Of a stretch of DNA of 64,000 bases, positions 53,201 to 61,396 are shown piece after piece (within the stretch, counting starts at the first letter, position 1; every line of letters begins with the position of its first letter). The stretch is taken from positions 1 through 64,000 of the forward strand of contig JBGSXL010000019.1 of the NCBI GenBank assembly GCA_041751425.1, read 5' to 3'. This DNA comes from JAVVEG01 sp041751425. GTDB lineage: Bacteria > Pseudomonadota > Gammaproteobacteria > Pseudomonadales > Pseudohongiellaceae. The notes beneath the pieces are model-generated. The model was not told where the DNA came from. It did not search any database and was given only the letters and a program-made list of their open reading frames with translations. A program made the translations under genes and the position numbers.

Positions 53201-53351
53201 CAGCATGCCGTTGTATGCGATTCTGCATCTCAGGAGCCAGACGCGCAGCGTCAACCAGGCGCTGCACATGCGTGCATTCATCGACGCGATAGGCCGCATT
53301 GAGCGCGGGATAAAGTGAATGGGTAGTGACGCCTGGCTTGAAATACTTCAT
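50223..53351 (-). CDS. putA: Bifunctional proline dehydrogenase / L-glutamate-gamma-semialdehyde dehydrogenase
   Basis: From ATG 53351 (GTGGAG site) the enzyme has 1042 aa. The FAD-dependent PRODH half includes APGISIKLSALHPRY (about 250), RLVKGAYWDSEIK (about 355), FATHNAHT and NGANTSFVNRI. The NAD-dependent aldehyde dehydrogenase half runs from about 540, with general base E796 in AETGG and catalytic C830 in GQRCSALR. It converts proline to glutamate with channelling. It has no N-terminal ribbon-helix-helix domain, so it cannot repress itself as E. coli PutA does. The gene follows tetR by 29 bp and is likely regulated by it. Confidence 0.97.
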   Translation of the reverse strand: MKYFKPGVTTHSLYPALNAAYRVDECTHVQRLVDAARLAPEMQNRIQRHAEVLVRTVRSNRRSGSGIDAFMHEYQLSSHEGVVLMCLAEALLRIPDDETIDRLIRDKLTTADWEQHLGKSDSLFVNASTWGLLISGKMVRSDDALAENGKSIFRRLLQRSGEPLIREAVRQAMRIMGRQFVMGRTIKEALSRARSSESQGYCYSYDMLGEAARTEADSQRYLQAYLKAIAAIGKAVEERNLYEAPGISIKLSALHPRYESAQGERVMLELLPRLLQLAQAAAQAGIGLTIDAEEADRLELSLELLEAVAANPSLASWQGLGLAVQAYQKRAFDLIDWLAALAERTNRCLMVRLVKGAYWDSEIKRAQERGLDAYPVFTRKTSTDISYLACASKLLARRDLFYPQFATHNAHTVASVLVMAGDQTGFEFQRLHGMGGPLYDQLQTSEVPCRIYAPVGGHEELLPYLVRRLLENGANTSFVNRIVDDKAPIEDIIADPLVKLSSYQQIPHPRITLPSELFPGRKNSEGMDLSDIDVLQKFDIDFQQAAKHLWHSQPLIAGEISATETKPLVNPADHREIVGHVIDANAKDIETALSAASAGASEWNDTDVEIRATCLEHTADLLEAQMPRFIAYCTREAGKSIGDGIAEVREAVDFCRYYAVQARSDFAEQFQPGPTGEQNRFLLQGRGVIVCISPWNFPLAIFMGQVCAALVAGNAVIAKPAEQTPLIAAAAVSLLHQAGVPENVLQLLPGDGSVGAALVNDTRVQGIAFTGSTDTAWAINRSLAARDSAIATLIAETGGQNAMLVDSSALLEQVVADVLISGFQSAGQRCSALRVLLVQQDIAPKLLEMLSGAMAELQIGNPISLATDVGPVIDQAALERLQQHAKRMDKEAKLIYRCKLPDAASHGTFFPPHAYEIESLQQIPQEVFGPIVHVLRYQASELDSVIDAVNAIGFGLTFGIHSRIDSTVSRVASRIKAGNIYVNRNMIGAVVGAQPFGGVGLSGTGPKAGGPHYLQRFASEKSISINTTAAGGNASLMTLSDE

Positions 53352-53380
53352 CTTTTTCTCCACCGCTGCGCGGCGTCACA

Positions 53381-54031
53381 TCAGTCCTGTTTACTGCAGA
53401 CGGCGCGAAATCCAGCCGCAATAAAAGGGATCATATGTTCGTAGGCGGCATCGAAATCCGTAGAGCGACATTTGCCTTTGGACAGTTTGTCGATACGGCC
53501 GGTTTGTGCCAGTGTCAGCGTCAGTGCGCCGGAAAGATAGTGGTAGCACCAATAAATATTTTCATCACTAGCGCCAGGCAGAGTAGAGCGCAGGGCGTTA
53601 ATAAACTCCTCGACCAATTTATCGTAGATCTTCGGCATCATTTCCTGGCTCCATACCGGTGAGGCCATGATATAGGCCAACAGCGCCAGATAATTGCGCC
53701 AGCCTGGGTCACCTGTTTCCTGGGCAAGTTTCAGCGGTAGCAGGAAAGCTTCAATAATCTGCTCCAGACTCTGCTGCTGTTTGCCGGCAGCCTTCTGATT
53801 TGCATACAACACATCGCGGCGGGTGCTGTTCAGGATGTCGGCGCGGCGCATGAAAACGGCATCGAATACATCGCGTTTCTTGCCGAAATGGTAGCTGGCC
53901 AGTGCCACGTCTACTTCCGCAGCATTAGCGATTTGCCGCATGGTCACACCGTCAAAACCGTGCGTGGCGAAAAGAGCTTCCGCTACGTCCAGTATGCGGT
54001 CGCGCTTACTGATACTGGGTGTTGTCGACAT
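53381..54031 (-). CDS. TetR-family regulator of the putA/symporter/receptor locus
   Basis: From ATG 54031 the protein has 216 aa. The HTH is at about residues 28-53 (GVTMRQIANAAEVDVALASY), followed by HFGKKRDVFDAVF. The C-terminal ligand domain resembles the CerR/YbiH-type group. It is transcribed toward putA (29-bp gap) and away from the symporter gene. An 18-bp perfect palindrome lies between tetR and the symporter gene, and near-copies lie before the TonB receptor gene, so it probably represses all of these until a nutrient ligand appears (inference). Confidence 0.92.
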   Translation of the reverse strand: MSTTPSISKRDRILDVAEALFATHGFDGVTMRQIANAAEVDVALASYHFGKKRDVFDAVFMRRADILNSTRRDVLYANQKAAGKQQQSLEQIIEAFLLPLKLAQETGDPGWRNYLALLAYIMASPVWSQEMMPKIYDKLVEEFINALRSTLPGASDENIYWCYHYLSGALTLTLAQTGRIDKLSKGKCRSTDFDAAYEHMIPFIAAGFRAVCSKQD

Positions 54032-54074
54032 CGAGAATCCTGTTTTCAATTTGTTTGCCGGTAATTTACCACGC

Positions 54075-54104
54075 TTGCGTATTCAACGCGCGTTGAATTA
54101 CACT
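54075..54104 (+). promoter_or_regulatory. Symporter promoter with TetR-type operator O1
   Basis: On the plus strand TTGCGT (54075-54080) and TACACT (54099-54104) are 18 nt apart. The spacer is exactly the perfect palindrome ATTCAACGCGCGTTGAAT (54081-54098). A repressor bound there would block the promoter. The same palindrome lies 50 bp upstream of the tetR start on the other strand, so autoregulation is expected. Confidence 0.82.
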
Positions 54105-54163
54105 CCCGATCGGCGAACCAACAAGTAATAGAACAGGATTCGCATTAGCAACGGGAGATACGC

Positions 54164-55615
54164 ATGCTGACAGCCCCAGAAATATTCACCTATGGTCTGA
54201 TGCTGACCTATGTGGTTGTTGTGTTCTGGCTTTCCTGGATTGGCATGCGCCGTACAACAGACATACAGGGTTTCTCTATTGGCAATAAGGATATGAACCC
54301 GTATGTGATAGGCATGACTCTGGCAGCCTCCATTGCTTCCACATCCACGTTTGTCATCAACCCCGGCTTTATCTACACCGATGGTCTGTCCGCCTATATT
54401 CACTATGGCGTTGCTGCACCACTTGGAATTCTCTGCGCGTTTCTTATCCTTACCCGGGGTTTTCTGAAGCTGGGCGAGGATAAGCTGGCAGCCACCATTC
54501 CTGAATGGATCTACCATCGTTATCACAGCCGCGGGTTCAGTCTGTTCTTCACGTTGATCAACCTGCTTTCGGTCACGTTTGTTGTGCTGATTCTGGTCGG
54601 TTGCAGTATTTTGATGGCCAGTATTTTCCCAATCTCTGAACATACAGCGATGGTGTTGATCCTGCTGTTTGTCTTTTCCTACGTGATGATGGGTGGTACC
54701 TACGCACATGCGTATACGAACACCCTGCAGGGCTCGATGATGCTGCTAATCTCCGGGTTTCTGTTCTTCTATGGCTTACGCCATCTGGACGGCGGTTTCA
54801 TTGATTCGATGCGCAGCGTCAGCACAAATTATGCCTCCGTGTTTAACCCGGATAGCGCGCTGTACCACGATTTTTTCTCGGTGTTCCTGAGTGGTTTCAT
54901 TATTACTTTTGCGTTGATGATGCAACCACATATTCTCACCAAAGTGCTGTATCTGCGCGGTGAACGCGATATCGGCAAATTTATTGGTACGACAGTAGTG
55001 GTAGGAACCTGTTTCACGTTGATGTTGCTGGTGGGCTTCTACGCAAAGGTATCTGGTCTGGAAGCGTCAGCGCAGGATACCGTGGTCAGCGAGTTCCTGG
55101 TGCATGAATTTTCCAGCACAGTGTGGGGTCAGTATGCGTTGGCAATCATCATGATCACATTGCTGGCGGCGGGTATGAGCACACTGGATGGGATATTGGT
55201 TTCGCTTTCCGCCATTGTGGTCAAAGATCTGGTACTTCCCATCACCGGCAACGAAAGTAAAGGCCTGTTTTGGTCGCGGGTAGTGCTGGTGTTTATTGGT
55301 ATAGCCGGTGCGGTGCTGGCCTGGAACCCACCACCATTGATAGGTCTGTTTGCCCAGAAAGGCGTCTACGGACTGGCTGCCGCCTCACTGGTACCCATAC
55401 TGTTCGGGGTGTTAATAAAGGGTGTGATACCGCTATGGGTTGTCAGTATATCCGCAGCCATCGGTCTGCTTAGTCATCTGTACCTCAATATGGTATATGG
55501 CATATTAAATCCCGCAGTTTCAGCTAGTTACGGCATTATTCTTTCTGTGCTATTTGCGCTCACCAGCCTGCTTATTCTGCGTTTGCAGGGTAAATTTTCC
55601 ACCCAACAAAATTAA
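54164..55615 (+). CDS. Sodium:solute symporter (SSS family)
   Basis: This 483-aa protein has about 13 membrane helices. SSS marks include MTLAASIASTSTFVINPGF in the early helices, ATIPEWIYHRYHSRG, FALMMQPHILTKVLYLR and the late LLAAGMSTLDGILVSLSAIV. The family includes the proline permease PutP as well as pantothenate and monocarboxylate carriers. Its divergence from tetR-putA and the shared operator make proline or a proline-containing compound a reasonable substrate (inference). Confidence 0.92.
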   Translation: MLTAPEIFTYGLMLTYVVVVFWLSWIGMRRTTDIQGFSIGNKDMNPYVIGMTLAASIASTSTFVINPGFIYTDGLSAYIHYGVAAPLGILCAFLILTRGFLKLGEDKLAATIPEWIYHRYHSRGFSLFFTLINLLSVTFVVLILVGCSILMASIFPISEHTAMVLILLFVFSYVMMGGTYAHAYTNTLQGSMMLLISGFLFFYGLRHLDGGFIDSMRSVSTNYASVFNPDSALYHDFFSVFLSGFIITFALMMQPHILTKVLYLRGERDIGKFIGTTVVVGTCFTLMLLVGFYAKVSGLEASAQDTVVSEFLVHEFSSTVWGQYALAIIMITLLAAGMSTLDGILVSLSAIVVKDLVLPITGNESKGLFWSRVVLVFIGIAGAVLAWNPPPLIGLFAQKGVYGLAAASLVPILFGVLIKGVIPLWVVSISAAIGLLSHLYLNMVYGILNPAVSASYGIILSVLFALTSLLILRLQGKFSTQQN

Positions 55616-55642
55616 CTCCAGAATTATTTTTGTGTCACGAGC

Positions 55643-55699
55643 TTGACATTTCAACGCCCGTTGAATAACCTCGGCTCGAAACTCAACAGATGTTGAAAT
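55643..55699 (+). promoter_or_regulatory. TonB-receptor promoter with TetR-type operators O2 and O3
   Basis: TTGACA (55643-55648) and TAACCT (55666-55671) are 17 nt apart. O2 (55649-55666, core TTCAACGCCCGTTGAAT) fills the spacer and matches 16 of 18 positions of O1. O3 (55682-55699) has the related core TCAACAGATGTTGA with the same 6+2+6 symmetry, just after the -10 box. The pair could allow cooperative repression. Confidence 0.82.
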
Positions 55700-55769
55700 C
55701 TAATAATTAAAAAATAATGTTTCGCATGCATTTACAACCTCAAACTACGTCAGGAGAAGGGCCAGTCAC

Positions 55770-58007
55770 ATGAATAAAAAATCCAAAAAAGGCAATTTAA
55801 ATATCAGCCTGGTGTGTGCAGCTACTGTACTTAGCGGTATACCAGTTTTCTCGATGGCGCAGGAGCCACAGGTTACTGCTATCGAAGAAGTGCTGGTCAC
55901 AGCACGTCGCAGGGCTGAGAACCTGCAGGATGTCCCGGTGGCTGTCAGCGCCTTCAGTGCCCAGGCACTAGAGCAGGACGGCATCAGTGACATCACTCAA
56001 TTACAGCAACGCCTGCCCAATACCACGCTGCAGGTAAGTCGCGCTACGAACTCAACATTGACAGCATATATTCGCGGTATCGGTCAGCAGGATCCGTTGT
56101 GGGGTTTTGAGCCCGGCGTCGGCATCTATGTGGATGATGTCTATATCGCACGCCCACAGGGTGCAGTGCTGGATATTCTGGATGTAGAGCGCATTGAAGT
56201 TTTGCGCGGGCCGCAGGGAACTCTTTACGGCAAGAACACCATTGGTGGCGCAGTGAAGTATCAGACCCGCCGCCTCGGCAACGAACCGACGCTGAATATC
56301 AGAGGCAGCGCTGGCGACTACAACAAGCAGGAATTGGCAATTTCCGGCTCCATACCGCTGATCGAGAACAAGCTTTATATTGGTGGTGGCATCGCAACAT
56401 TGAAACGCGATGGCTTTGGCGAATTTCGCAATACTGGCGATGACAACTACAACAAAGATTTGCAGACGGCCCATGTCAAACTGGAATGGGCCGCCAGTGA
56501 AAATGTGCTGGTTTCTTTAAGTGCAGATCGTACCGAAGACGATTCCAATCCACGTGGCGGTTACCGCCTCACACCCAGTCTGCTGACAGGTCAACAGCCC
56601 CATAGCAGCGTATTCGACAGTGATACCAGCCAACCTAATCTCAACGAGGTTGTGACGGAAGGCATGTCTGCCCAGCTAGCCTGGCAAATGAATGACAATT
56701 GGGAATTCAAATCGATTACGGCAAAGAGAGAAGGCAGCACTTTCGTATTCATTGATTTCGATGCCACACGTATCAACAGCTTCGATGTGCCGGGGCTGTA
56801 TGAAGACGAGCAATTTACCCAGGAATTTCAACTGAACTACAGTGCGGATCAACTGAATGTAGTCAGTGGTCTGTATTATTATCAGGGCGATGCCTGTGGT
56901 GCTTTTGGTGTTGTGTTGGGTCGGGCAGGAATTACTCTGGAGAATGGCGGCTGCGTTGATACAGAAAGTTATTCCGCGTTCGCACAAGCCAGTTATGATT
57001 TCACCGATGCATTCTCCATGAGTTTCGGCGGCCGTTATACGACAGATGAGAAAACCGCTGACGTTTATCGTTACGTCTTTCTGGGCACCAAGAATCCGAA
57101 GCAGACAGGTACGCGAATCGCTACGCAATCTGATTTCTCCGGTGATGAGAGCTGGTCAGAATTCTCGCCTCATATTGGTGCTCAGTATCGCTTCAATGAC
57201 GATGTGATGGGTTATGTGTCTTATACCAGCGGTTTCAAATCGGGCGGTTTCGACATGCGTGCGAATGCAGCTGTGAATCCCGCAGCACATGATCCGTTTA
57301 ATCCGGAGATCGTTGACAGTTTCGAAGTAGGCGTCAAATCTACCTTGATGAATTCCAGGTTGCGTCTGAATGCTGCGGCGTTCTTCAATGATTATCAGGA
57401 CATGCAGGTAACCGTGCAGCGAGCCGTGGGAACTACTGATTTCGCATCTCAGGTAATCAATGCCGGACAATCGGAAATGCGTGGCTTCGAAGTTGAAGCG
57501 CTTGCCGCTTTGACAGACCGACTGAGTCTCTCAGCCGTAGTCGGATATATCGATGCCGAGTTTGTGGAATTGGAAACCTTCAATCCTGCGACAGGTACCA
57601 TCATTGATGTTGCTGATCTGTGGGTAATTTCCAACACTCCGGAATGGTCATCAAATCTTGCGCTGAGCTATGTTGCTGATATTGGCGGATGGCAGAGTCG
57701 TTGGGCGGTCGATGCATCTTATCGTGGCGAAACCCATATTTTCGAATTGCCATCCAGACTGGATCAGAGCAGCTACTCACTGGTCAATGCGAATATCGTT
57801 TTGACTTCGCCTGATCAACATTGGACAGTTGGTTTGCACGTCAAGAATCTGACTGATAAAGAGTATCGTATTGCGGGATACAACTTCCCGGCTACGTTTG
57901 ATGCTAGTGGCAACGTACTGGCACCAGGATTGGGAGGTGATGACACAGTGACGGGTTTCTACGGCGACCCGCGCACGGTTACACTTTCAGTTGGCTATCG
58001 TTTCTAA
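55770..58007 (+). CDS. TonB-dependent receptor
   Basis: This 745-aa outer-membrane receptor has a signal peptide (cleavage about SMAQ, residue 31). A TonB-box-like segment IEEVLVTARRRAENLQDVPV is followed by the plug (about 45-155; TAYIRGIGQQDPLWGFEPGV, then VLRGPQGTLYGKNTIGGAV). The barrel ends RTVTLSVGYRF with terminal Phe. The AGGAG site and the operator-containing promoter are clear. This subgroup is common in marine gammaproteobacteria and Sphingomonads. The substrate is unknown; the shared operator suggests it belongs with the symporter, hydrolase and PutA. Confidence 0.93.
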   Translation: MNKKSKKGNLNISLVCAATVLSGIPVFSMAQEPQVTAIEEVLVTARRRAENLQDVPVAVSAFSAQALEQDGISDITQLQQRLPNTTLQVSRATNSTLTAYIRGIGQQDPLWGFEPGVGIYVDDVYIARPQGAVLDILDVERIEVLRGPQGTLYGKNTIGGAVKYQTRRLGNEPTLNIRGSAGDYNKQELAISGSIPLIENKLYIGGGIATLKRDGFGEFRNTGDDNYNKDLQTAHVKLEWAASENVLVSLSADRTEDDSNPRGGYRLTPSLLTGQQPHSSVFDSDTSQPNLNEVVTEGMSAQLAWQMNDNWEFKSITAKREGSTFVFIDFDATRINSFDVPGLYEDEQFTQEFQLNYSADQLNVVSGLYYYQGDACGAFGVVLGRAGITLENGGCVDTESYSAFAQASYDFTDAFSMSFGGRYTTDEKTADVYRYVFLGTKNPKQTGTRIATQSDFSGDESWSEFSPHIGAQYRFNDDVMGYVSYTSGFKSGGFDMRANAAVNPAAHDPFNPEIVDSFEVGVKSTLMNSRLRLNAAAFFNDYQDMQVTVQRAVGTTDFASQVINAGQSEMRGFEVEALAALTDRLSLSAVVGYIDAEFVELETFNPATGTIIDVADLWVISNTPEWSSNLALSYVADIGGWQSRWAVDASYRGETHIFELPSRLDQSSYSLVNANIVLTSPDQHWTVGLHVKNLTDKEYRIAGYNFPATFDASGNVLAPGLGGDDTVTGFYGDPRTVTLSVGYRF

Positions 58008-58036
58008 TTCATTCAACGAACTTTTAGAAGTAGTTT

Positions 58037-58930
58037 ATGAGTGAATTCAACGATATCTGGTACAAAAGCGCCGATGGTCTAACGCTGTATGCCAGAGACT
58101 ACCCATGTGTTCGCGACAGTGAACACATGGGAAACTCTGAAACCCCGACTATCCTGTGTATACCAGGCTTGACTCGTAATTCCGCAGACTTTCATGAACT
58201 GAGTCTGCACTTGCGCAAGCGTTATCGGGTAATCGCTGTCGATCTGCGTGGCCGTGGTCGCTCAGCTTACGACACAGTTCCTGCTAACTATATGCCGCTG
58301 ACTTACGTGGCTGATGTTAATGCGCTGGTGCAAACACTAGAGTTGTCCCGAGTGGTTCTCCTGGGCACTTCGCTGGGTGGTTTGGTGTCGATGTTGATCG
58401 CCGCCAGCCGCCCCGCTTTTTTGTGTGGTCTGATCATCAATGATGTCGCGCCGCAAATTGAAACCGCTGGCCTGGAAAGAATCAGATCTTATGTGGGGAA
58501 AACGGGAGACGTCGACAACTGGCAGGAGGCCGTTGCGCAAACGAAACTTTTGAATGGCAAGGAGCTGCCTGATTTAAGTGATGAAGCATGGCTGGAGTTC
58601 AGTAAGAAAATTTTCAAGGAAGATGAAAGTGGCAAACCGGTATTGGCTTATGATCCGGCGATTGCGGTGCCATTTTCCAGTATTGATGCAACACCGCAGA
58701 CTGACATCATGTGGACAGTTTTCTCCGCTGTGCCGCATGTCCCTTTATTGCTAATACGGGGTGAGAGCTCGGATATAGTTTCTACTGACAGCGTGGCCAG
58801 AATGCAGAAGTGCAGACCCGACATGATTTTTGTAGAAATCCCTCAGAGGGGGCATGCACCATTGCTTAATGAGAATGAAGCAGTTGCAGCTATCGACAGT
58901 TTAATCAGGGCGATAGACATGGCTGAGTAA
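58037..58930 (+). CDS. Alpha/beta-fold hydrolase
   Basis: This 297-aa protein without signal peptide is cytoplasmic. It has the oxyanion-hole region CIPGLTRNS (41-49), VIAVDLRGRGRS, the nucleophile elbow LLGTSLGG (S112), an acid in RGESSDIVS and the late histidine in PQRGHAP. It is the typical layout of esterases, epoxide hydrolases, lactonases and proline iminopeptidases. It follows the TonB receptor gene by 29 bp and is probably in the same operon. A role in cleaving the imported compound is likely (inference). Confidence 0.88.
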   Translation: MSEFNDIWYKSADGLTLYARDYPCVRDSEHMGNSETPTILCIPGLTRNSADFHELSLHLRKRYRVIAVDLRGRGRSAYDTVPANYMPLTYVADVNALVQTLELSRVVLLGTSLGGLVSMLIAASRPAFLCGLIINDVAPQIETAGLERIRSYVGKTGDVDNWQEAVAQTKLLNGKELPDLSDEAWLEFSKKIFKEDESGKPVLAYDPAIAVPFSSIDATPQTDIMWTVFSAVPHVPLLLIRGESSDIVSTDSVARMQKCRPDMIFVEIPQRGHAPLLNENEAVAAIDSLIRAIDMAE

Positions 58931-58966
58931 GGAATCCACTGCTCAGCCTTGCCTCGCTCCATCTCG

Positions 58967-60109
58967 TCAGTTCCGCCGCCAGGGTGGTCCGATAATCAGC
59001 GCAGGGTCCGCATCCGGCTTAGGTACAAATTTCTGCGTGCGGCCATATTGATTGTCACCGCCGTACAAGTTCAAATCCGAATCGACAGAGAAACTGTGCA
59101 CCTCAAGATAACCATTCGGTAATTCCCGTGGCACCAGCCATGTATAGAGTCGTTCGCCACTGAAATCCATTTTGATGAAACGCAGTGGGCTCAAGTCAGT
59201 CAGCCATAGACTGTCTTCGTTGACAATAATATCCAGCGGCAATCGGAAACCGTCCCAAGTGTCTACATGCTCAACGCGTGCCGGGTCATCAGTCGTTCTG
59301 AACACGTTAATGCGACCGCCCGAGCGGTCCAGCGCAAAGATCAGTCCGCCTGGTCCAATACCAATGGCATGAATACCATTGAACTGACCCGGCTCCGTAC
59401 CGAAGCCACCAAACTCGGAAAGATAATTGGCATCCTTGTCCAGGATAATAACGCGGTGATTATCCAATCCATCGGCCACTAGAATTCTGCCATCCGGCAG
59501 GAATGCGACATCCTGTGGTTTGGCGAAGTGGTTTTCATCATCGCCGGGTACATTTTTCTCGCCCAGCGTCAGCAGCAACTCGCTGCCATCATTGGAGAAT
59601 ACATAAATGGTGTGAGTTGTTTCATTGATGACCCAGACACGACTTTCCGGGTCGTATGGGCTGATGCGCACACGGTGTGGTCCCGGGCCATCCGAGCCTT
59701 CGCACAGGAAATCCCATTGGCTCCAGTTTTCGCGTACGTTGCCATCCGCGTCCAGCGTATACATGCAATTCTGCCAGGTACGCAGGGTCGCATCCGTCAG
59801 CACATTGATACCAATGGAACCCGCGAAGCCGTCATATTCAGGGGGCAGGGGATCAGGGAGCTTGGTTTCGCCACGTTGGGCAATGAATATGCGCCCGGGA
59901 GACTCGGCCCAGACGCCGGAGTTGCCTCCAAACGCAAAACCGTCCTCGGCAAAGGGCTTATGCCAGCCTTCAACCACATCATACGGGCTGGGACCAACCG
60001 GGCCCATGATGACCTCGGCAGCATTGGCAGCGCCAGTCAACCCGGTCATCAGCAAGGTCATTAGCAAAGAAAATTGGGGTCTCACGAGTCTGCTTGTCAT
60101 TATTCTCAT
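58967..60109 (-). CDS. NHL-repeat beta-propeller protein, secreted
   Basis: This 380-aa protein has a signal peptide (hydrophobic SLLMTLLMTGLTGAANA). Propeller strands are SPYDPESRVWVINETTHTIY, quoted here as far as allowed, then VAFLPDGRILVADGLDNHRV, IGIGPGGLIFALDRSGGRI and FSVDSDLNLYGGDNQYGR. It resembles the propeller lipoprotein of 3995-5125 and amidating-lyase-like proteins, but it lacks a lipobox. A Cys pair (WQNCMYT and WDFLCEG) may form a disulfide. It converges with the hydrolase gene of the TetR locus. Confidence 0.85.
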   Translation of the reverse strand: MRIMTSRLVRPQFSLLMTLLMTGLTGAANAAEVIMGPVGPSPYDVVEGWHKPFAEDGFAFGGNSGVWAESPGRIFIAQRGETKLPDPLPPEYDGFAGSIGINVLTDATLRTWQNCMYTLDADGNVRENWSQWDFLCEGSDGPGPHRVRISPYDPESRVWVINETTHTIYVFSNDGSELLLTLGEKNVPGDDENHFAKPQDVAFLPDGRILVADGLDNHRVIILDKDANYLSEFGGFGTEPGQFNGIHAIGIGPGGLIFALDRSGGRINVFRTTDDPARVEHVDTWDGFRLPLDIIVNEDSLWLTDLSPLRFIKMDFSGERLYTWLVPRELPNGYLEVHSFSVDSDLNLYGGDNQYGRTQKFVPKPDADPALIIGPPWRRN

Positions 60110-60242
60110 TGTCTTTCTCGATATTGGCTTCAGAAGTAAGTTAGTTCTTGCCGAGCTTTAAGGAGTATATTGGCCGCCTTGCGCTGGCGTCCATGATTTT
60201 ATGTAAATTCCCAATAGCTGTAAAAAAGGTGTTGATGTTCTG

Positions 60243-61262
60243 ATGTTGTTTTTCAAGAATCTAGTGCGTCGTTTTATTATTCTGATTAGGCGTTGGCCGG
60301 GTGTAGTCGCTGTATTTGGCTTCATATCGGGAACAGCCAGCTATCTGCTGGTGGAAGGGCGCGAATCGCTGGCGCAGATTTTCGCGGTGCTGATGCTGGT
60401 CAGCTGGGGCTGGCTGGTCATGGGCAATTGGCTGCGCGCGGGCCTTTTAAAACGCTTTGGCTTGGATATTCCGCCTGGCATGATGCATTTTGTTACGCAA
60501 ATGGTGCATCAGGAGAGCCTGTTCTTTGCGCTGCCATTCTTCATTGCCGTAACCAGTTGGTATCACGGACAAGCCATTTTCACCGCGGTGCTTATCCTAT
60601 GCGCGCTGGTATCTGTCATAGACCCGCTTTACTACAAACAACTGGCTGCCAGAAGGTCGCTCTATATCGCCTTCCATGCACTGGCACTGTTCGCCGTGTT
60701 ATTGGTTGTGTTGCCGCTGATCCTGCTGCTAACCACCACGCAAAGCCTCGGCCTGGCTCTGGTAATAGCACTGATCTTCAGTTTGCCAAGTCTGAGCCAA
60801 CTGCTGGTCAATGGACAATGGCGACGCCTGCCGCTGCTGTTACTGGTGTTGATGGTGTTGGCGGGTGGCATTTGGTTGGGACGTAGTTGGGTGCCTCCAG
60901 CAGCGCTACGACTCGCCGCCGTCACTATCTCTCAGCATTTGGATGTAGAGAGCAAAGAGCCCGGAGAAGAGGTTGAGCGAATCAGTCAGTCGGCGTTAAT
61001 GCAACAGGGGCTCTACGTATGGACGGCAGTTCAGGCGCCACGGGGGCTGCGCGAGCAGATTTTCCACGAGTGGATGCATGAAGGTAAGGCACTGGACCGT
61101 ATTGCTTTGGATATTCAGGGCGGGCGTGAGGAAGGTTATCGTGCCTGGACACACAAGTTGAATTTCCCGGACAACTCAGCAGGACGATGGCAAGTGCGGG
61201 TGCTCACTGAATCCGGTCAGTTGATTGGCCTGGGCCGCTTTACAGTCATCGCTGATAACTAG
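60243..61262 (+). CDS. DUF5924/DUF2914-type membrane protein
   Basis: This 339-aa protein has about 7 membrane helices in residues 15-225 and a soluble C-terminal beta domain of about 100 residues. The latter matches the DUF2914 pattern: QGLYVWTAVQAPRGLREQ, IFHEWMHEGKALDRIALDI and GRWQVRVLTESGQLIG. The helical part carries PGMMHFVTQMVHQESLFFAL, typical of DUF5924. Function is unknown in the family; a role in envelope maintenance is only a guess. A weak terminator-like hairpin follows. Confidence 0.82.
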   Translation: MLFFKNLVRRFIILIRRWPGVVAVFGFISGTASYLLVEGRESLAQIFAVLMLVSWGWLVMGNWLRAGLLKRFGLDIPPGMMHFVTQMVHQESLFFALPFFIAVTSWYHGQAIFTAVLILCALVSVIDPLYYKQLAARRSLYIAFHALALFAVLLVVLPLILLLTTTQSLGLALVIALIFSLPSLSQLLVNGQWRRLPLLLLVLMVLAGGIWLGRSWVPPAALRLAAVTISQHLDVESKEPGEEVERISQSALMQQGLYVWTAVQAPRGLREQIFHEWMHEGKALDRIALDIQGGREEGYRAWTHKLNFPDNSAGRWQVRVLTESGQLIGLGRFTVIADN

Positions 61263-61284
61263 AACGCGTATGAATTGAAACCAC

Positions 61285-61313
61285 AGCCGAGTTGAATTCT
61301 GCTGCGGCTTTTT
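61285..61313 (+). terminator. Weak terminator-like hairpin
   Basis: A 5-bp stem AGCCG/CGGCT (61285-61289 and 61305-61309) with a long loop is followed by TTTTT. It lies 23 bp after the membrane protein gene. The stem is short, so the call is tentative. Confidence 0.4.
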
Positions 61314-61396
61314 CATGCCTGTTGGGTTTGCCAAACATAAGCGTCCCGCAAAATCAGACAGTTATGTTAGTTGCATATTTGTGCAACAACTAATCG

